Shown one piece after another: positions 9,741 through 21,400 of a DNA stretch of 64,000 nt. The stretch comes from Clitoria ternatea (taxonomy: Eukaryota; Streptophyta; Magnoliopsida; Fabales; Fabaceae), in assembly GCA_037962975.1 (NCBI GenBank), contig CM075673.1, positions 158,864,667-158,928,666 of the forward strand. Reading direction: 5' to 3'. Each line of letters starts with the position of its first letter. Position 1 is the first letter of the stretch. A program made the translations under genes and the position numbers. The notes under the pieces are model-generated. The model made no database searches, was not told where the DNA came from, and saw only the letters and a program-made list of their open reading frames with translations.

Positions 9741-12435
9741 ATGCGCCCTAGAACAGGCAACGCTGGTACCTCAAACAGGGGGAGTTTTAGCTCTCGCGCC
9801 CCCTCTAGCCACCGTGGTGGGAGGATTCCAGTGAATCTTCCTGTGGCTGGGCTTCGTCGTTCAGAGAGAGTTGAAACTTCTTCCTCACGAGCGTCTTCTA
9901 CTCAACGCTGCTCTGAGGTTCCCCTTGACTCGAGGGCTACCAGCAGCTCTGATGAAGGGTCAAGTAATGGAGGTTATCTCTCTGACGATGTTGCTTTCTA
10001 CCACAGCACATACGCGTTCCACCGTGCATCAAAGACCATGGAGGTCCCTGGGTCTAGTAAAACGATGATTCTCTGTACCACTGAAGGGTGTGTCAACGTC
10101 GTGGCACACCGGCTGAACTGGGAAAAACTGAATAGGGAGAAGCCGTACTGTTGGGTTGAGGAGGAATTTTTGGAAATCCCCTCACATCATGAGAATGAAG
10201 AAGAACGCCCCGTCACTCTCCGCTGCAAGATTTACTCAGATAAGAAGTATAAAGGGCGCTATGTTGCTCTTGCACCCCGTCCATCTGAAAGAATTTGTCA
10301 CATCATCCCAGTCGAGAGGTCGGTCTACATGTATGACTTTGTATTTCAAAAGTTGGGGGTCCGCTTCCCCATGACGGAATTTCAGATGGCCGTCCTGCGC
10401 TTCCTCGACTGTGCTCCAACTCAACTACACCCCAACGGCTGGGGTCTGGTCCACGCTCTCGAAATTCTGGGAGAGCATTTCAACTTCCCTACCACCGTCG
10501 CCAAATTATTCTATCACTGCCAGGTGGTCCGCCGTGCCAACAAGAAGGGCGGCCTTGGGTTCATAACACTCAGTTGTGACCCAAGGATAGTAAGCTTCAA
10601 GTCCTACACTGAATCTGCTAAGGTGGATGGACGTTCTTTCAAACATTATTATACGCGGGTCCGTATTCAGCCCAATAAGCCGGTCTTCTGGCGCAACAAG
10701 GAAGGATTCACCAAATTTCCTCTCAGTTGGACACACGAGCACTTTCTACTGCTGAGCCGTGCTTACTATATTGATGAGGGTGAGCTTTCCTCTCACTCCG
10801 TTGAGGTGTTGAGCGCCATGCAGACGGCCTCGTAGACCCTCAAAGGATTTTCTTGCAGGCTCCTCCTGGCGGATGGCGATGTCCGAACTACTTACCTCCG
10901 TAATATCCGTTCCTGCTGTGGTTATGCTATACATTTATTCGTTCTGATTATTTTCTTCTCATGTGTTAACTCAATTTTCCTTGTTTTGTAGAACAAATCG
11001 AAAATGCCTGTCCAGAGATGTTGTCTCTAAGGACCATGCTGGCTGATGATGATCATCCTCCAAGGAAAACAAAATTCAAGCGAAGAGGAATGCCACTAAG
11101 GCTCCAACCATTCCTCTAACCTCCGCCGTGGGAGACGAGGTGCCCCTCCTCGATGAGCAGGAAACGGAGGGACCAACAGAGGCCACTGGGCAAGGCGATG
11201 AAGAGGCCGTCCCAGAAAAGAAAAAGAAAAAGAGGCAGCTGGTCAAGACAGCGGATCTGGAGAAGCCTCCTTCTAGTGACCCCGCAAAGAAGCGCCAGAA
11301 GACGCTTAAGGAATCTGGGATGAAAAAGGACAAGGGGAAGAAACCTGTCCTTGACTCTTCTGCTCCTGCTTCTCAAACCACTTCTGGACCAGGCTCTGAG
11401 AGCGGTCCTCCTCCAGTATTTGATCCTCCAAGTGAGTCCTTCCTCTCACCCTATCTCTGGTTCCAAGGATCTGCTCCCCCAACTCTTCCAAAGGCAAGGT
11501 ATTGTCTCCGCCCTTCCCTCGATGCTGCTGAAGTTCGAGGTGCTTGCAAGGCCGGCCGCTGGCAGCTGGATGAGCTGTCCGGCCTATTGGAGTCCTTGAG
11601 CGAAAAGGCGGATTATATGGAGCAGGTTGAGAAACTTGAAGCCGACATGGCCAAAAAGGATAAATGGGCAGCCAAACAAGCTGAGATTCACAGAAGTGTG
11701 GAGGCTGAACTGTTGAAGGCCAAGGAAACACTTCAGAAGAAAACTGAAGAGACGAGCCAGCTTCACTTTGCCAACAAAGCTTTAGAGCAGCAGGTTGCTG
11801 AGCTTCAACAGCAAAATAAGTCCATCCCCTTCCTTGAAGAAGAGCTGCAATTGGAGAAGAAGAGATCGACCAAGCTTGCTGACGATCTCAAAATAATGGA
11901 GGACGGACACAACAAAAGCCTCGGGGAGTGGGAGATCCTTTGGAAGGAGATGCAGGCCCAAATTGAAGAGCTGAGGAAGGGAGGTACGAGCACTGGCCCA
12001 TCTGAGGAGGGTTTTACCAAGCTTCAGAAGAAATTATCTGCTGCTAAGGCCAAGGCTGCCAAAGCCTTGGAAATATGCAAGAAGGTAGCTTATGAATCCT
12101 TTGGGCTGGCACTTCGTCAAGTTTTTTACTGTAACCCTGGAATAAAGCTTAATCTGTACGGACTGGATCCGTTTTATGAGTTCCATGAGGGGAAGCTTGT
12201 CGAAGTGAAGAAGGATGGCTCGTACCAGGACCCTCGCGATTCTCTTTATGAACTGCCTCCACTTCCGGAGGGTCAAAGCATGGGACCTACAGTGTCTACT
12301 TCCGGCCCTGAAGGTGAGACATAAGAAGCTGCTCAAGCCGGTCCTGAGATCGGAGCGGATAAGGCTCAAACTGGTGGAGATGAAGGGGAGAGGATGGAAG
12401 TGCCCACTTCGAAGGATCAACCACCTGCTTCTTGA
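9741..12435 (+). pseudogene. Tat-type antisense gene (putative gypsy-type transposon protein), two exons
   Basis: Exon 1 is 9741-10899, intron 10900-10991 (92 nt, GTAATA...TTTTGTAG) and exon 2 10992-12435. The start MRPRTGNAG is chosen because Gypsy-2 has MCPGAGNAG at the equivalent place. Exon 1 encodes a globular domain with the motif FTKFPLSWTHEHF, resembling the Pfam family of putative gypsy-type transposon proteins. Exon 2 has a lysine-rich stretch, an ARYCLRPSLDAAEVRG motif and a long E/K/Q coiled coil (11600-12030). Breaks: TAG at 10833, a 1-nt deletion near 11060 relative to Gypsy-2, and TAA at 12322 before the ancestral stop at 12433. The function is unknown. Expression antisense to the retrotransposon is inferred. 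Confidence 0.8.
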
Positions 12436-13149
12436 TTTTATGCTTTCATTTATAGCCGTGTACTGGGATCAGCTCCAGCTTTTAATACTTTGAGACCTGT
12501 ACGACTTCTCCTTTCAAGAAATTAAATTTGCTTTGTTCCTCTTCTATCATTTATGACCAGTGTATGATTGCCAGATAACTTAACAATATGCATAATACTT
12601 TAACTTTTTCAATACTTTGCAAACCCGCTCTTGTTTAGCTATACAGCTGTTTAAAGCGTTCTTATGACCTCGGATTAAGATAACAAATTGTAACAGACGA
12701 GCAACAATTAAGTTAAAGTATGCCCTGTCCCCAAGTATAAGTATATTGGGAAGGGAAATTTCACTGTAAAAGTTACCTTTAACTTCTTTGAAAGTTTGAA
12801 AAGTTCATCCGACCTCGAAGATGTAGAACGGCTATAGTAACATTTAGTCGCTCTGTAATGAATACTTCAGAGTTGAGGACGGAAATTATATTTGGAGTTC
12901 GGTACAGCCTTGAAAAGGGTTAAGTTTTACACCTTTCTCTTGAGGTTCGATTTAATCCTACAACTCAAGTCTTCACACGGTGTTCAGTTCGATCCTACTA
13001 ACCGTACTTGGAGTTTGGTGCAATCCTACAATCCAAGCCTTCAACACGGGGTTCAGATCAGGGCTAATCCTGAACTTACTGCGCCCGTTACTCAGGGTTC
13101 AGCGTGGTCTTCTAGATGGACCAGCTTACTGCGCCCAAGCCTTCACATG
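12436..13149. other. Gypsy-1 spacer between antisense gene and tandem repeats
   Basis: Noncoding; likely the 3' end of the antisense transcript and the 3' untranslated part of the sense transcript. It has degenerate GGTTCAG/GGTTCGG repeats that lead into the minisatellite. Confidence 0.6.
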
Positions 13150-13370
13150 GGGTTCAGTTTGTGGCCTTGAAAAAGGACCAGCCCTACAACCCATGTTTTC
13201 TTCAAGTGGGGTTCGGTTTGTGGCCTTGAAAAAGGACCAGCCCTATAACCCATGTTTTCTTCAAGTGGGGTTCGATTTGTGGCCTTGAAAAAGGACCAGC
13301 CCTACAACCCATGTTTTCTTCAAGTGGGGTTCGGTTTGTGGCCTTGAAAAAGGACCAGCCCTACAACCCA
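13150..13370. repeat. 59-bp minisatellite, four copies
   Basis: Four units of 59 bp, each with GGTTCGGTTTGTGGCCTTG and AAAGGACCAGCCCTACAACC. The last unit runs out into different sequence. Gypsy-2 has only two units (38000-38110). It lies in the hypervariable region between pol and the antisense gene. Confidence 0.9.
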
Positions 13371-13375
13371 TTACG

Positions 13376-13585
13376 CCTCGAGGAGTTACATCGTCAGTAC
13401 ACAAAATGTGTGATTGAGATCATCCATCCTGAGGGGTCTTCATTTGTCCCTCGAGGAGTTACATCGTCAACTACAGAACGGGTAGTTGAGATCATCCATC
13501 CTGAGGGGTCTTCATTCGTCCCTCGAGGAGTTACATCGTCAACTACAGAACGGGTAGTTGAGATCATCCATCCTGAGGGGTCTAT
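13376..13585. repeat. 72-bp minisatellite, about three copies
   Basis: About three units of 72 bp with CTCGAGGAGTTACATCGTCA and GAGATCATCCATCCTGAGG. Because 72 is a multiple of three the array stays open on both strands and gives spurious repetitive peptides. Gypsy-2 has a single unit near 37930-38000. Confidence 0.9.
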
Positions 13586-13782
13586 GCGTAATGGACTATA
13601 TCTATAAATCATAACATACCAGAAAAGTGAGAGTGATAGAGTTATTAAATTGCATTCTCATTAAGATTGAAAGTATATTACAAAGAAAGCGTAGTTGGGG
13701 TCATGCCTCGTTAAAACCTTCATGAGAAAACCCAATGGGAAAAAACTCAAGTAAGGAAAAAGAGTACATGCCGTCTTACCAA

Positions 13783-16700
13783 CTAGCTGTAATAAACACG
13801 TAAGTTCTGGGTGTTCCATTTGTTACGGATTGGAGTCCCATCGAGTTCTTCCAACCGGTATGATCCCTTTCCAGTCACCTCAGAAACTCTATAGGGGCCC
13901 TCCTAAGTTGGCGCTAGCTTTTCTTGATGCGCAAATTTATTCCCCACACTTGCCTTCCTCAAAACAAGGTCGTCACTGTTGAAAGCTCTGTATTGAACGC
14001 GCTTGTTATACCAGAGGGCTGCTTTCGCCTTTATTGCCTGGTCCCTAACAAAAGCTTCTTCCCTTAGTTCGTGGAGGACGTCCAGCTCTGATGCCAGATT
14101 GGCATTGTTGTCCTCATCTGAGAAATACTCCACTCAAGCCGATCTGGTCTGTAGCTCTACTGGGATCATCGCCTCGACCCCGTAGGTCAACCGGTATAAG
14201 GATTCATTAGTGAAGGAGTGTGGTGTAGTACGGTATGCCCTTAGAACATGGCATAGTTGATCGGTCTAACCCCCTTTCACTTCACCAAGGTGCTTCTTCA
14301 ATCCCTTCAACACCTCTCGATTGGCTACTTCAGCTTGGCCGTTCGTTTGGGGATGCTCCATAAATGAAAATATTTGGACTATTCCCAGTCCCTCGAGCAA
14401 ATCAGTGAACTTCTTGTCTGTGAACTGGGTGCCGTTGTCAGTCACAATCCGCCCTGGGACACCGAATCTAGCTATGATGTTTTCATACACGAAACGCCTT
14501 GTCCGCGCAGAAGTGATATGCACTACAGGCTCAGCCTCAATCCACTTGGTGAAGTAGTCTACCCCCACAATCAGATATTTGATACCTCCTGGCGCAGTGG
14601 GGAACAGACCCAGGATATCAAGGCCCCACTGGTAGAACGGCCAGGGCACAGCGGATGAAGAAAGTTCTTGGGCCGTTGTATGATGGAGATTGGAGAATCT
14701 TTGACAAGCGTCGCACTTCTTCATAAAATCTGCTGAGTCTTGCTTCACAGTGGGCCACCAATATCCAGCCCTGAGGAGCTTTCTCATTAAGCTCCGACCC
14801 CCAGCATGGTGCCCACATTGCCCCTCATGTATTTTCTCCAACACTGCTTGAACCTCATCTTCTCTCAAACACAAGAGATATGGGACAGAGAATCCCCTTT
14901 TGTAGAGAACACCATCAACCATGGTGAAGTACGGCAGCTCCCTTTTCACTCGTCTCCTCTCCTTCTCATCAGTAGGGAGTTGTCCATCTGCCAAATAACG
15001 GATATAGGGGATGACCCAAGAATTCTCATAAGGATAGCTTACCATTATAGCATTCAGTGAAGGGAACAGAGGGATGCTAGGTGATTTCAAAGTACTTTGA
15101 ACCACCGTCGTTGTGCTACCGGGCTGCTTTGTACTTGCAAGCCTTAACAAGATGTCCGCTCTGGTGTTTTCCTCTCTAGGCACATTCTTGAATTCTAGGA
15201 CCTCGAATCTCCCCTTCAATTTGTTCACGCAATTCAGGTAGAGTTGAAGCTGCGGCTCTCGGACTTGATATTCCCCCTGAATTTGCAAAATCACCAGCTG
15301 TGAATCGCTACACAATGTGACCGCTGACGCTCTGATGTCAATTGCCGCTCGGAGGCCGGCCAAACATGCTTCATATTCAGCTTGATTATTGGAGGTCTTG
15401 AAATTAAACTGGAGGGAAATCTCTAAGTACACACCATCATCACTTTTCACCACAACGCCTGCCCCACAACCTTTACTATTTGATGATCCATCAATGTAGA
15501 TGGTCCAATGTACTTGAGGTGTGGCTGGATCCGACCCTGTCATCTCCACTACAAAATCCGCCAATACTTGCGCCTTAATGGCTCCTCGAGGCTCATAAGG
15601 AATTTCGAACTCTGAAAGCTCGATGGACCATTTAATCATCCTTCCCGCCAGATCTGGCTTGCTAAGTACCGAACGGAGAGGCAAATCTGTTCTCACCAAT
15701 ACGGGATGCGCATAAAAATACGGCCTCAACCGTCGTGACGCCCACACAACTGCTAGGGCGGCCTTCTCAATCTTTTGATACCTTCCTTCAGCCCCTTGAA
15801 ACGTCTTGCTGGTAAAGTACACCAGCCTCTGCCCTTCTGGGGTTTCTTTGACCAGAACCACGCCTAGAGCCTCATCAGAGATTGCCAAGTACAAGATCAG
15901 AGTCTCACCAAGGTCAGGCTTTACCAAAATTGGTGGACTTGAAAGTACGGCCTTAAGCTGCTGAAAAGCTTGTTCCTGCTCCTCACCCCACTCAAAACTC
16001 TTGTGTTTCTTCAACGCCTTATACAGGGGAAGGGATCTGTGCACCATCTTGGGTATGAACTAAGCTAGAGCGGCTACTTTTCCATTTAACGATTGTACCT
16101 CCCTTAGATTTTTAGGGCTCTGCATATCCAGAATTGCTTGACACTTCCCAGGGTTGGCCTCGATGCCTCGTTGGGTCAACATGAACCCCAAGAATTTCCC
16201 TGCTGGAACAGCAAAGGTGCACTTCAACGGATTCAACCTCATGTTATACTGTCAAAGCCGGGCGAAAACTTGACGCAGGTCGTCAATATGGTCTCCTCCA
16301 GAGGGCGTTTTCGCTATGATATCATCAATATACACTTCAACCAGCTTGGTGTGCATCCCTTCGAACACTTTATTGATCATGCACTGGTAAGTAGCACCAG
16401 TATTCCTCAATCCAAATGGCATGACGGTGTAGCAGAAGACACCGCGGTCATTGACAAAAGCCGTCTTCTCTTGATCTCCTTCCCACATCGGAATCTGGTT
16501 GTACCCAGAATAAGCATCCATGAAACTAAGGTACTGGTAGCCAGATGAGTCATCTACCATGCGATCAATGTTTGGCAGGGGATATGGATCTTTGGAGCAA
16601 CACCGGTTAAGATCCACATAGTCTGTGCACATCCTCCACTTGACATTAGCTTTCTGCACCATCACCACCTTGGAAAGCCAAGAAGAATAGCGAATCTCCT

Positions 16701-18977
16701 TTATAAAACCAGCCTTTAATAGTTCCTCTGTATGCTCATACGCTGCCTTCTATTTCTCCGGTCCCAATCTCCTCTTCTTCTGGGCCACCGGTCTCATTTC
16801 TGGGTACGGCGAGTTTGTGGCAACAAAAATCGGGGTCCATCCCAGGCATGTCTGATGCAGTCCATGCAAAAAGGTCTTTAAACTCCTGCAGGAGAGCTAA
16901 CAAGCGCTGCTCCATGCCTGACTCCAGGTTATCATTGATGTGCGTGACCTTCTCTGAGGAGTGGACACAATCGCTTCCATCGCATTCAGGATAGGGCGGC
17001 CTATGATCCCGTTGTAGGGAGATTCCACATCAATTACCAAGATCCTTGACTTAACCGTTCTCGTGCCAGGTTCCCCTTCAAAAGAAATGAGGGTGTCCAG
17101 ATACCCCTTAGTGGGTTGCTTTGCCCCATTAAACGCTATGAGTTCTTGTGTGTAAGGCTGCAAATCTACATCAGAGAAACTCATTCTTTTGAAACAATTA
17201 TAAAATATTACATCACAAGAACTTCCCTGATCGACGAGGATCCTCTTCACATCTTTGTTGGCAATGACAGCAATGATCACCACCGCGTCGTCCCCTCCTG
17301 GGATCGTCGGGCCAAAGTCATCATCAGTGAATGACACCGTCAGGGCTATCACACCGTCCCTGAAAGGGCGGTTATCTCTGGGCTTGCCCTGGACAGACAA
17401 GATCATCCTGTGGTGATTTTTCCAGGCCGTGATTGATGGTCCTCCTCCAGTAAATCCTCCAGCTATCATCTCAATCACTTCACGCCTGCCCTGTCTCTGC
17501 TGCTGAGGCATGTTGTTCTGCTAAGCTCCTTCAGCAATTACTACTCCTTTCTATTTTTTAGCTGCAGTAAACTTCCTGACTGGGTTACGAGTATTGTCAT
17601 CTTCATCATCAGGATCTCTACCCCTCTTATTCATCCTTTCAGGCTCGTCTAAAGATTTCTCCCTGAACAAGTATTGCTTCAACTTTCCTTCCCTGATGAA
17701 GGTCTCCACCGTATTCTTCAACGCTTTGCACTCGTCGGTATGATGACCCGTTTGTTCATGAAAAGCGTAATATTTCCGTGGGTTACCAATCCTCTTGACT
17801 GGGGGTGGCTTCCTTATACCAAAAACACTGAGCGTTGGCTAACCAACCACCCTCATGATTTGGGAGTACCTGGCATTCAGAGGAGCGTAGTTGCTAAAAG
17901 ATGAGACGCGCCTGTCTCATTGATGAGGTCGGACGCTTACAAAGTGCTCTCTGAAGGTGTGCTTTTCTGGCTTAACTTAACTCTCTCCTTCTCTCTTCGA
18001 GGCTGTTGAGGGGGTACAAGTGGCTTCATTCTTGCTGCTGTAGCCTCCAGATGCATCTCTATGCCCACGTACTTGGAAGCTTTCCTTCGAAACTCCTTGA
18101 AGGTTGTTGGGGGGCTCTTTGCCAAAGATAAGGCGAATGCAGATCCAAGTTGCAAAGCTTCCACTACAATATGGAGCTGTATGGCCTCCGTGAGGTCGGG
18201 GACCAATGCAACTTCCTTGTAAAACCTCTTCAAGAACTCCTTAAGAGTTTCAGTCTCTCCCTGCCTTATCTGTGCCAGGGTGTGAGAAGTTCTTGGAATG
18301 TCCCTGGAGATGACAAAATGGCTTTCAAACACAGCTGTCATTTCCTCCCAAGAATCTATGGACCCTGAGGGTAAGCTCTTGAACCAGCTGAGAGCCTCCT
18401 CCATCAGAGTTCTTGGGAACATCCTACACATGACGTCTTTATCTGCCCCCAGATACATGGCTTCATAAACATAAGTGTCTAGATGCTTAGTGGGGTCAGT
18501 TTCTCCATTGTATTTTCCGATCGACAGTGGCTGAGTCGTTTGCAAGTGCTTAGGGATGACAACACTCATGAGTCTCCTTGAGAAAGGAACGCTGAGCTTC
18601 TAAGTCCCAGAAGTTACCACTACCTGCTCCCTTCTCCTGATACTGACTCTATCACCAGAGTCTTGGGTCTGTTCTCTTTCCTCGTACGTAGGGATTTTCG
18701 AATACTGGAGGGTTGTAGATCTATCCCTCACCGATGCATGGTGAGCATCCTCTGCGTGGGACGTTACCCTGTCCCCGACTCCTCTTCTCTCCCGCCTCAA
18801 CTCCATCAGCTCCTCCCTGAGCTGTCTAATAACCTCATCACGAGGGTCAGGAGTTGCTACCGGTACCACCTTTTGAGTGTTGGTAGCAGGAGACTCAAAG
18901 ACGAGTCTCCTTCCAGTCTGTTGGTGGGTCACATCCTCCACATGACCATCAACGAAATCACGTCCATCACCTTCCAT
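13783..18977 (-). pseudogene. Gypsy-1 gag-pro-pol polyprotein, broken
   Basis: Minus strand, start ATG at 18977 (MEGDGRDF), end at the TAG at 13783. Order: gag (18977-17940), zinc knuckle (about 17770-17725, first cysteine changed to tyrosine), protease with LVDQGSSCDV (about 17250), reverse transcriptase with YIDD (about 16330), RNase H, a second archaeal-type RNase H (WTIYIDGSSN, about 15505), and integrase with an intact HHCC finger and the TDNGTQF and HPQTNGQAE parts of the catalytic triad. Breaks: stops at 18600, 17937 and about 17520; a 271-bp deletion at about 16956 relative to Gypsy-2; a 2-nt frameshift near 16800; stops near 16752, 16252 and 16060. About 5.2 kb against 5.46 kb in Gypsy-2. 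Confidence 0.9.
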
Positions 18978-19021
18978 TCTGACCACCAAACTTCTACGAA
19001 TAGTGGGAATAACTCTAACGA

Positions 19022-19039
19022 GTCCCACCGGGCGTGCCA
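19022..19039 (-). promoter_or_regulatory. Gypsy-1 primer-binding site
   Basis: Immediately inside the 5' LTR. In element orientation it reads TGGCACGCCCGGTGGGAC, identical to Gypsy-2. I could not name the primer tRNA from memory. Confidence 0.7.
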
Positions 19040-19040
19040 A

Positions 19041-19844
19041 TGAACTGGTTTGGACCGGGGTCTAGGATCCGATGTGGGACCAGCCATAAGGGTGCAGGTG
19101 CTCTGGGGTTTACACACTGGTACAGCGGGTATCCGGTGTTGTAGTCCGGCCTCTCAGTGGGAGAAACCAGTCTTGTTGTCCTGGAGATCCTTCACATCAA
19201 TGATTCACGTTGAGAGAGGGCGAAAGGTGGTGCCACCTGTGAAGATTCTCCGACGCTCAAGTCAGAAGAGTGTATGAACTCAGTGAATGCTCAATCAATA
19301 TAATAGTAAAGAGTGAGTTAGGACAACATAACCTTGCATGTGTTTTAGGTCATGCTATTTATAGTTGAATGTAGGAAATGAATCGTTGGATGCAAGTGGG
19401 CCCATTGGCTCTGATAGCGTGTGAAGTGTGTCAATCAAAGTGGCCCAGTACTCAGAATGTGTCAGGAGGATAGATCAATTATCAGAGTACGATCCTGTGA
19501 TAAGGATGGGGGATAATCACCTTTTTCACATATTTTACTGACACATGTACTTGCTCTCTGAGGCCATTGACATGACATATTCCGCTATGTTGGGTATCTT
19601 TGCTGATAAGTTATAAGGAACTCTTATCTTACAGTGATTCTGAGACAAACGGTTATATAGACGTTCGGTGAGAGCGAGTGAAGTATCTGTGATAGAGAGA
19701 ATGAGTAGAACGGCTGATGAGATAAGAGCGGATGGAGGGATATCGGATATCCGGTGTGGCACTGCCTGAACTGTGACACCGGTTTCCCTCTCATGAAGTC
19801 ATTCTGACGTCATAACTTTGGGGACCGGTATCCAGACCGGATCA
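19041..19844 (-). repeat. Gypsy-1 5' LTR
   Basis: 804 bp, TG...CA ends, followed on the right by the target duplication attgg. It differs from 8254-9057 at about 30 sites. Confidence 0.95.
19355..19363 (-). promoter_or_regulatory. LTR TATA box of Gypsy-1
   Basis: TATAAATAG on the minus strand, about 480 nt into the LTR, a typical U3/R position. The Gypsy-2 equivalent reads CATAAATAG (31889-31897). Confidence 0.5.
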
Positions 19845-19849
19845 ATTGG

Positions 19850-20045
19850 TGAATTTGAATGTACTATTAAATTATCTCTGTGTGTGTGTGTATAACTTTA
19901 CATGGTATACTAAATTTTAGTTATAACTTATTACTTATATTTTCTTTTATTAACATGTTACTTTTAATAGAAACAATAATAATAGTATGTAATTAATTAA
20001 CTAAAATTATGTATTAATTATCTTTATGGTGTATGATAGCACAAT
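19850..20045. other. Short AT-rich block between Gypsy-1 and foldback A
   Basis: No gene. It contains a short (GT)n run near 19880. Absent from S2, where the preceding block joins the foldback almost directly. Confidence 0.5.
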
Positions 20046-20679
20046 AAAAACTTCACTTTCTTTCTCTTCTGAGTTCCTTTCTCCCACTCACTTCGTCCTT
20101 CCTCTTTGTGCACGCTCGTTCCTTCGCGCAATTTCTGTCACGAAGGAATTCACTCCTTCCTTTCTGTGCACGTTGATTCGAGCCCTCACGTGAACGTCCA
20201 TTCTCTTGGGGGAAGAAGGCATTTAAAGTCTAGGGTAGGTGGGTTTCTCCTCTCCATTTCTCTATGGTTTAGGGTTTCTCTATAATATAGTTTATTTTTG
20301 TTCCTGCTATATTACATACTTTTGTCTCGTGTAAAACTTTAACTTTCGTGCTCCGTGCGTTGAATTTATCAATCCACACAGGGTTTCGGAATATAGCTCT
20401 GTAACCGCGCGGTCCACAGGCTATACCTACATCTGGCTACAACACTCCTTTATATTAAAAAATATTTTATGAGTAATGAATTTAGTAAAAAAATAATTTC
20501 AATATAATTAAGTTTTAAAAAATGACTTATTATTTTAGTTAATTATTTGAAATTTGATTAAATGAATTTAGTAACTAAGGTTATATCCAGATTCAGCTTG
20601 TCTTAATTAAGTTCAACAGTTGGCAGGTGTTGCCCATTAATTTTTCTTGGAAATAGGCTTTAAGTCTCATTATTTCAAT

Positions 20680-21400
20680 GAAGTCCATATGTAGTAATCA
20701 TACATTATTTGTAGGTAAAGTTTCAAATAACTCAAACTTAAAGGAGAATTAAGCTCTTCGAGTTTCATCATCCATAAAAGGAAATGACAAAGAGTAAACT
20801 ATTATCAGGTGCGTAAACTATCATTTCTCTCATTGTATATTTAAGGAATAATTTTCTAATCTATTTTTACTACATCTGTTAAGAACAAATGTCTCATCAT
20901 CATAATTTTGTTGGGCCTTCTAATGCATCTGTTGTAAGTATAGCCTATAGAGAAATTATAATTCTAATTTTAATTTTAACTTGGATTTATAGCTTTTTAT
21001 TCTCTAATATTTGTATTTGTTTTTTTGGTCAGAATGAACGTTGCTAACAACTGAAAGATCTAAATCTACACCATGAAGATAAACGAAGACTTCTAAGACT
21101 TGTAGCAGTTACTTATGAGTTACAAAGGACTTATAAGTCTCAGATATTTACCCAATTTGAGTGTCTCTATATCTCACAATTGTTACATGAGCAAGGTGTA
21201 GTGATGGATGATGTAATTGTCAGAAAAATACTTAACTAGCATTTCATTTATTGGAAAACTATAAACTAGAAATTAAAAGCACTTGATATTTTCAATGCTT
21301 GGCAGGTTGAATATGTCTTGAAAATAATATATCATTATTTCAAGTGAAGAAATGAAGATGAGAGATAAGAATTTGAGATTTAATTTGGACACTAGTGTCG
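20680..21400 (+). pseudogene. Unidentified gene fragment, left arm of foldback A
   Basis: Plus-strand mirror image of the fragment at 24180-24970. Recognisable pieces are SHHHNFVGPSNAS near 20895, RRLLRLVAVTYELQRTY near 21090 and a LHEQGVVMDD-like piece near 21190, separated by intron-like AT-rich stretches. It has stops and no intact frame. No family recognised. Confidence 0.45.

Larger units (their letters stand above)
8254..19844 (-). mobile_element. Gypsy-1, Tat-lineage LTR retrotransposon
   Basis: An 11.6 kb element with two 804-bp LTRs and a perfect 5-bp target duplication (attgg at 8249-8253 and 19845-19849). It reads on the minus strand: 5' LTR 19041-19844, primer-binding site, gag-pro-pol (broken), a tandem-repeat spacer, an antisense gene (which therefore reads on the plus strand), polypurine tract, 3' LTR 8254-9057. 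I count about 30 LTR-LTR differences (about 3.7%), nearly all transitions, so it is older than Gypsy-2. The dual RNase H and the antisense gene point to the Tat lineage of Ty3/Gypsy. Confidence 0.95.

Noticed and set aside
13311..13612. Open frames on both strands encoding a repeated 24-residue peptide
   Set aside because: They are translations of the 72-bp minisatellite; a unit length divisible by three stays open in any stop-free frame. There is no start context or conservation.
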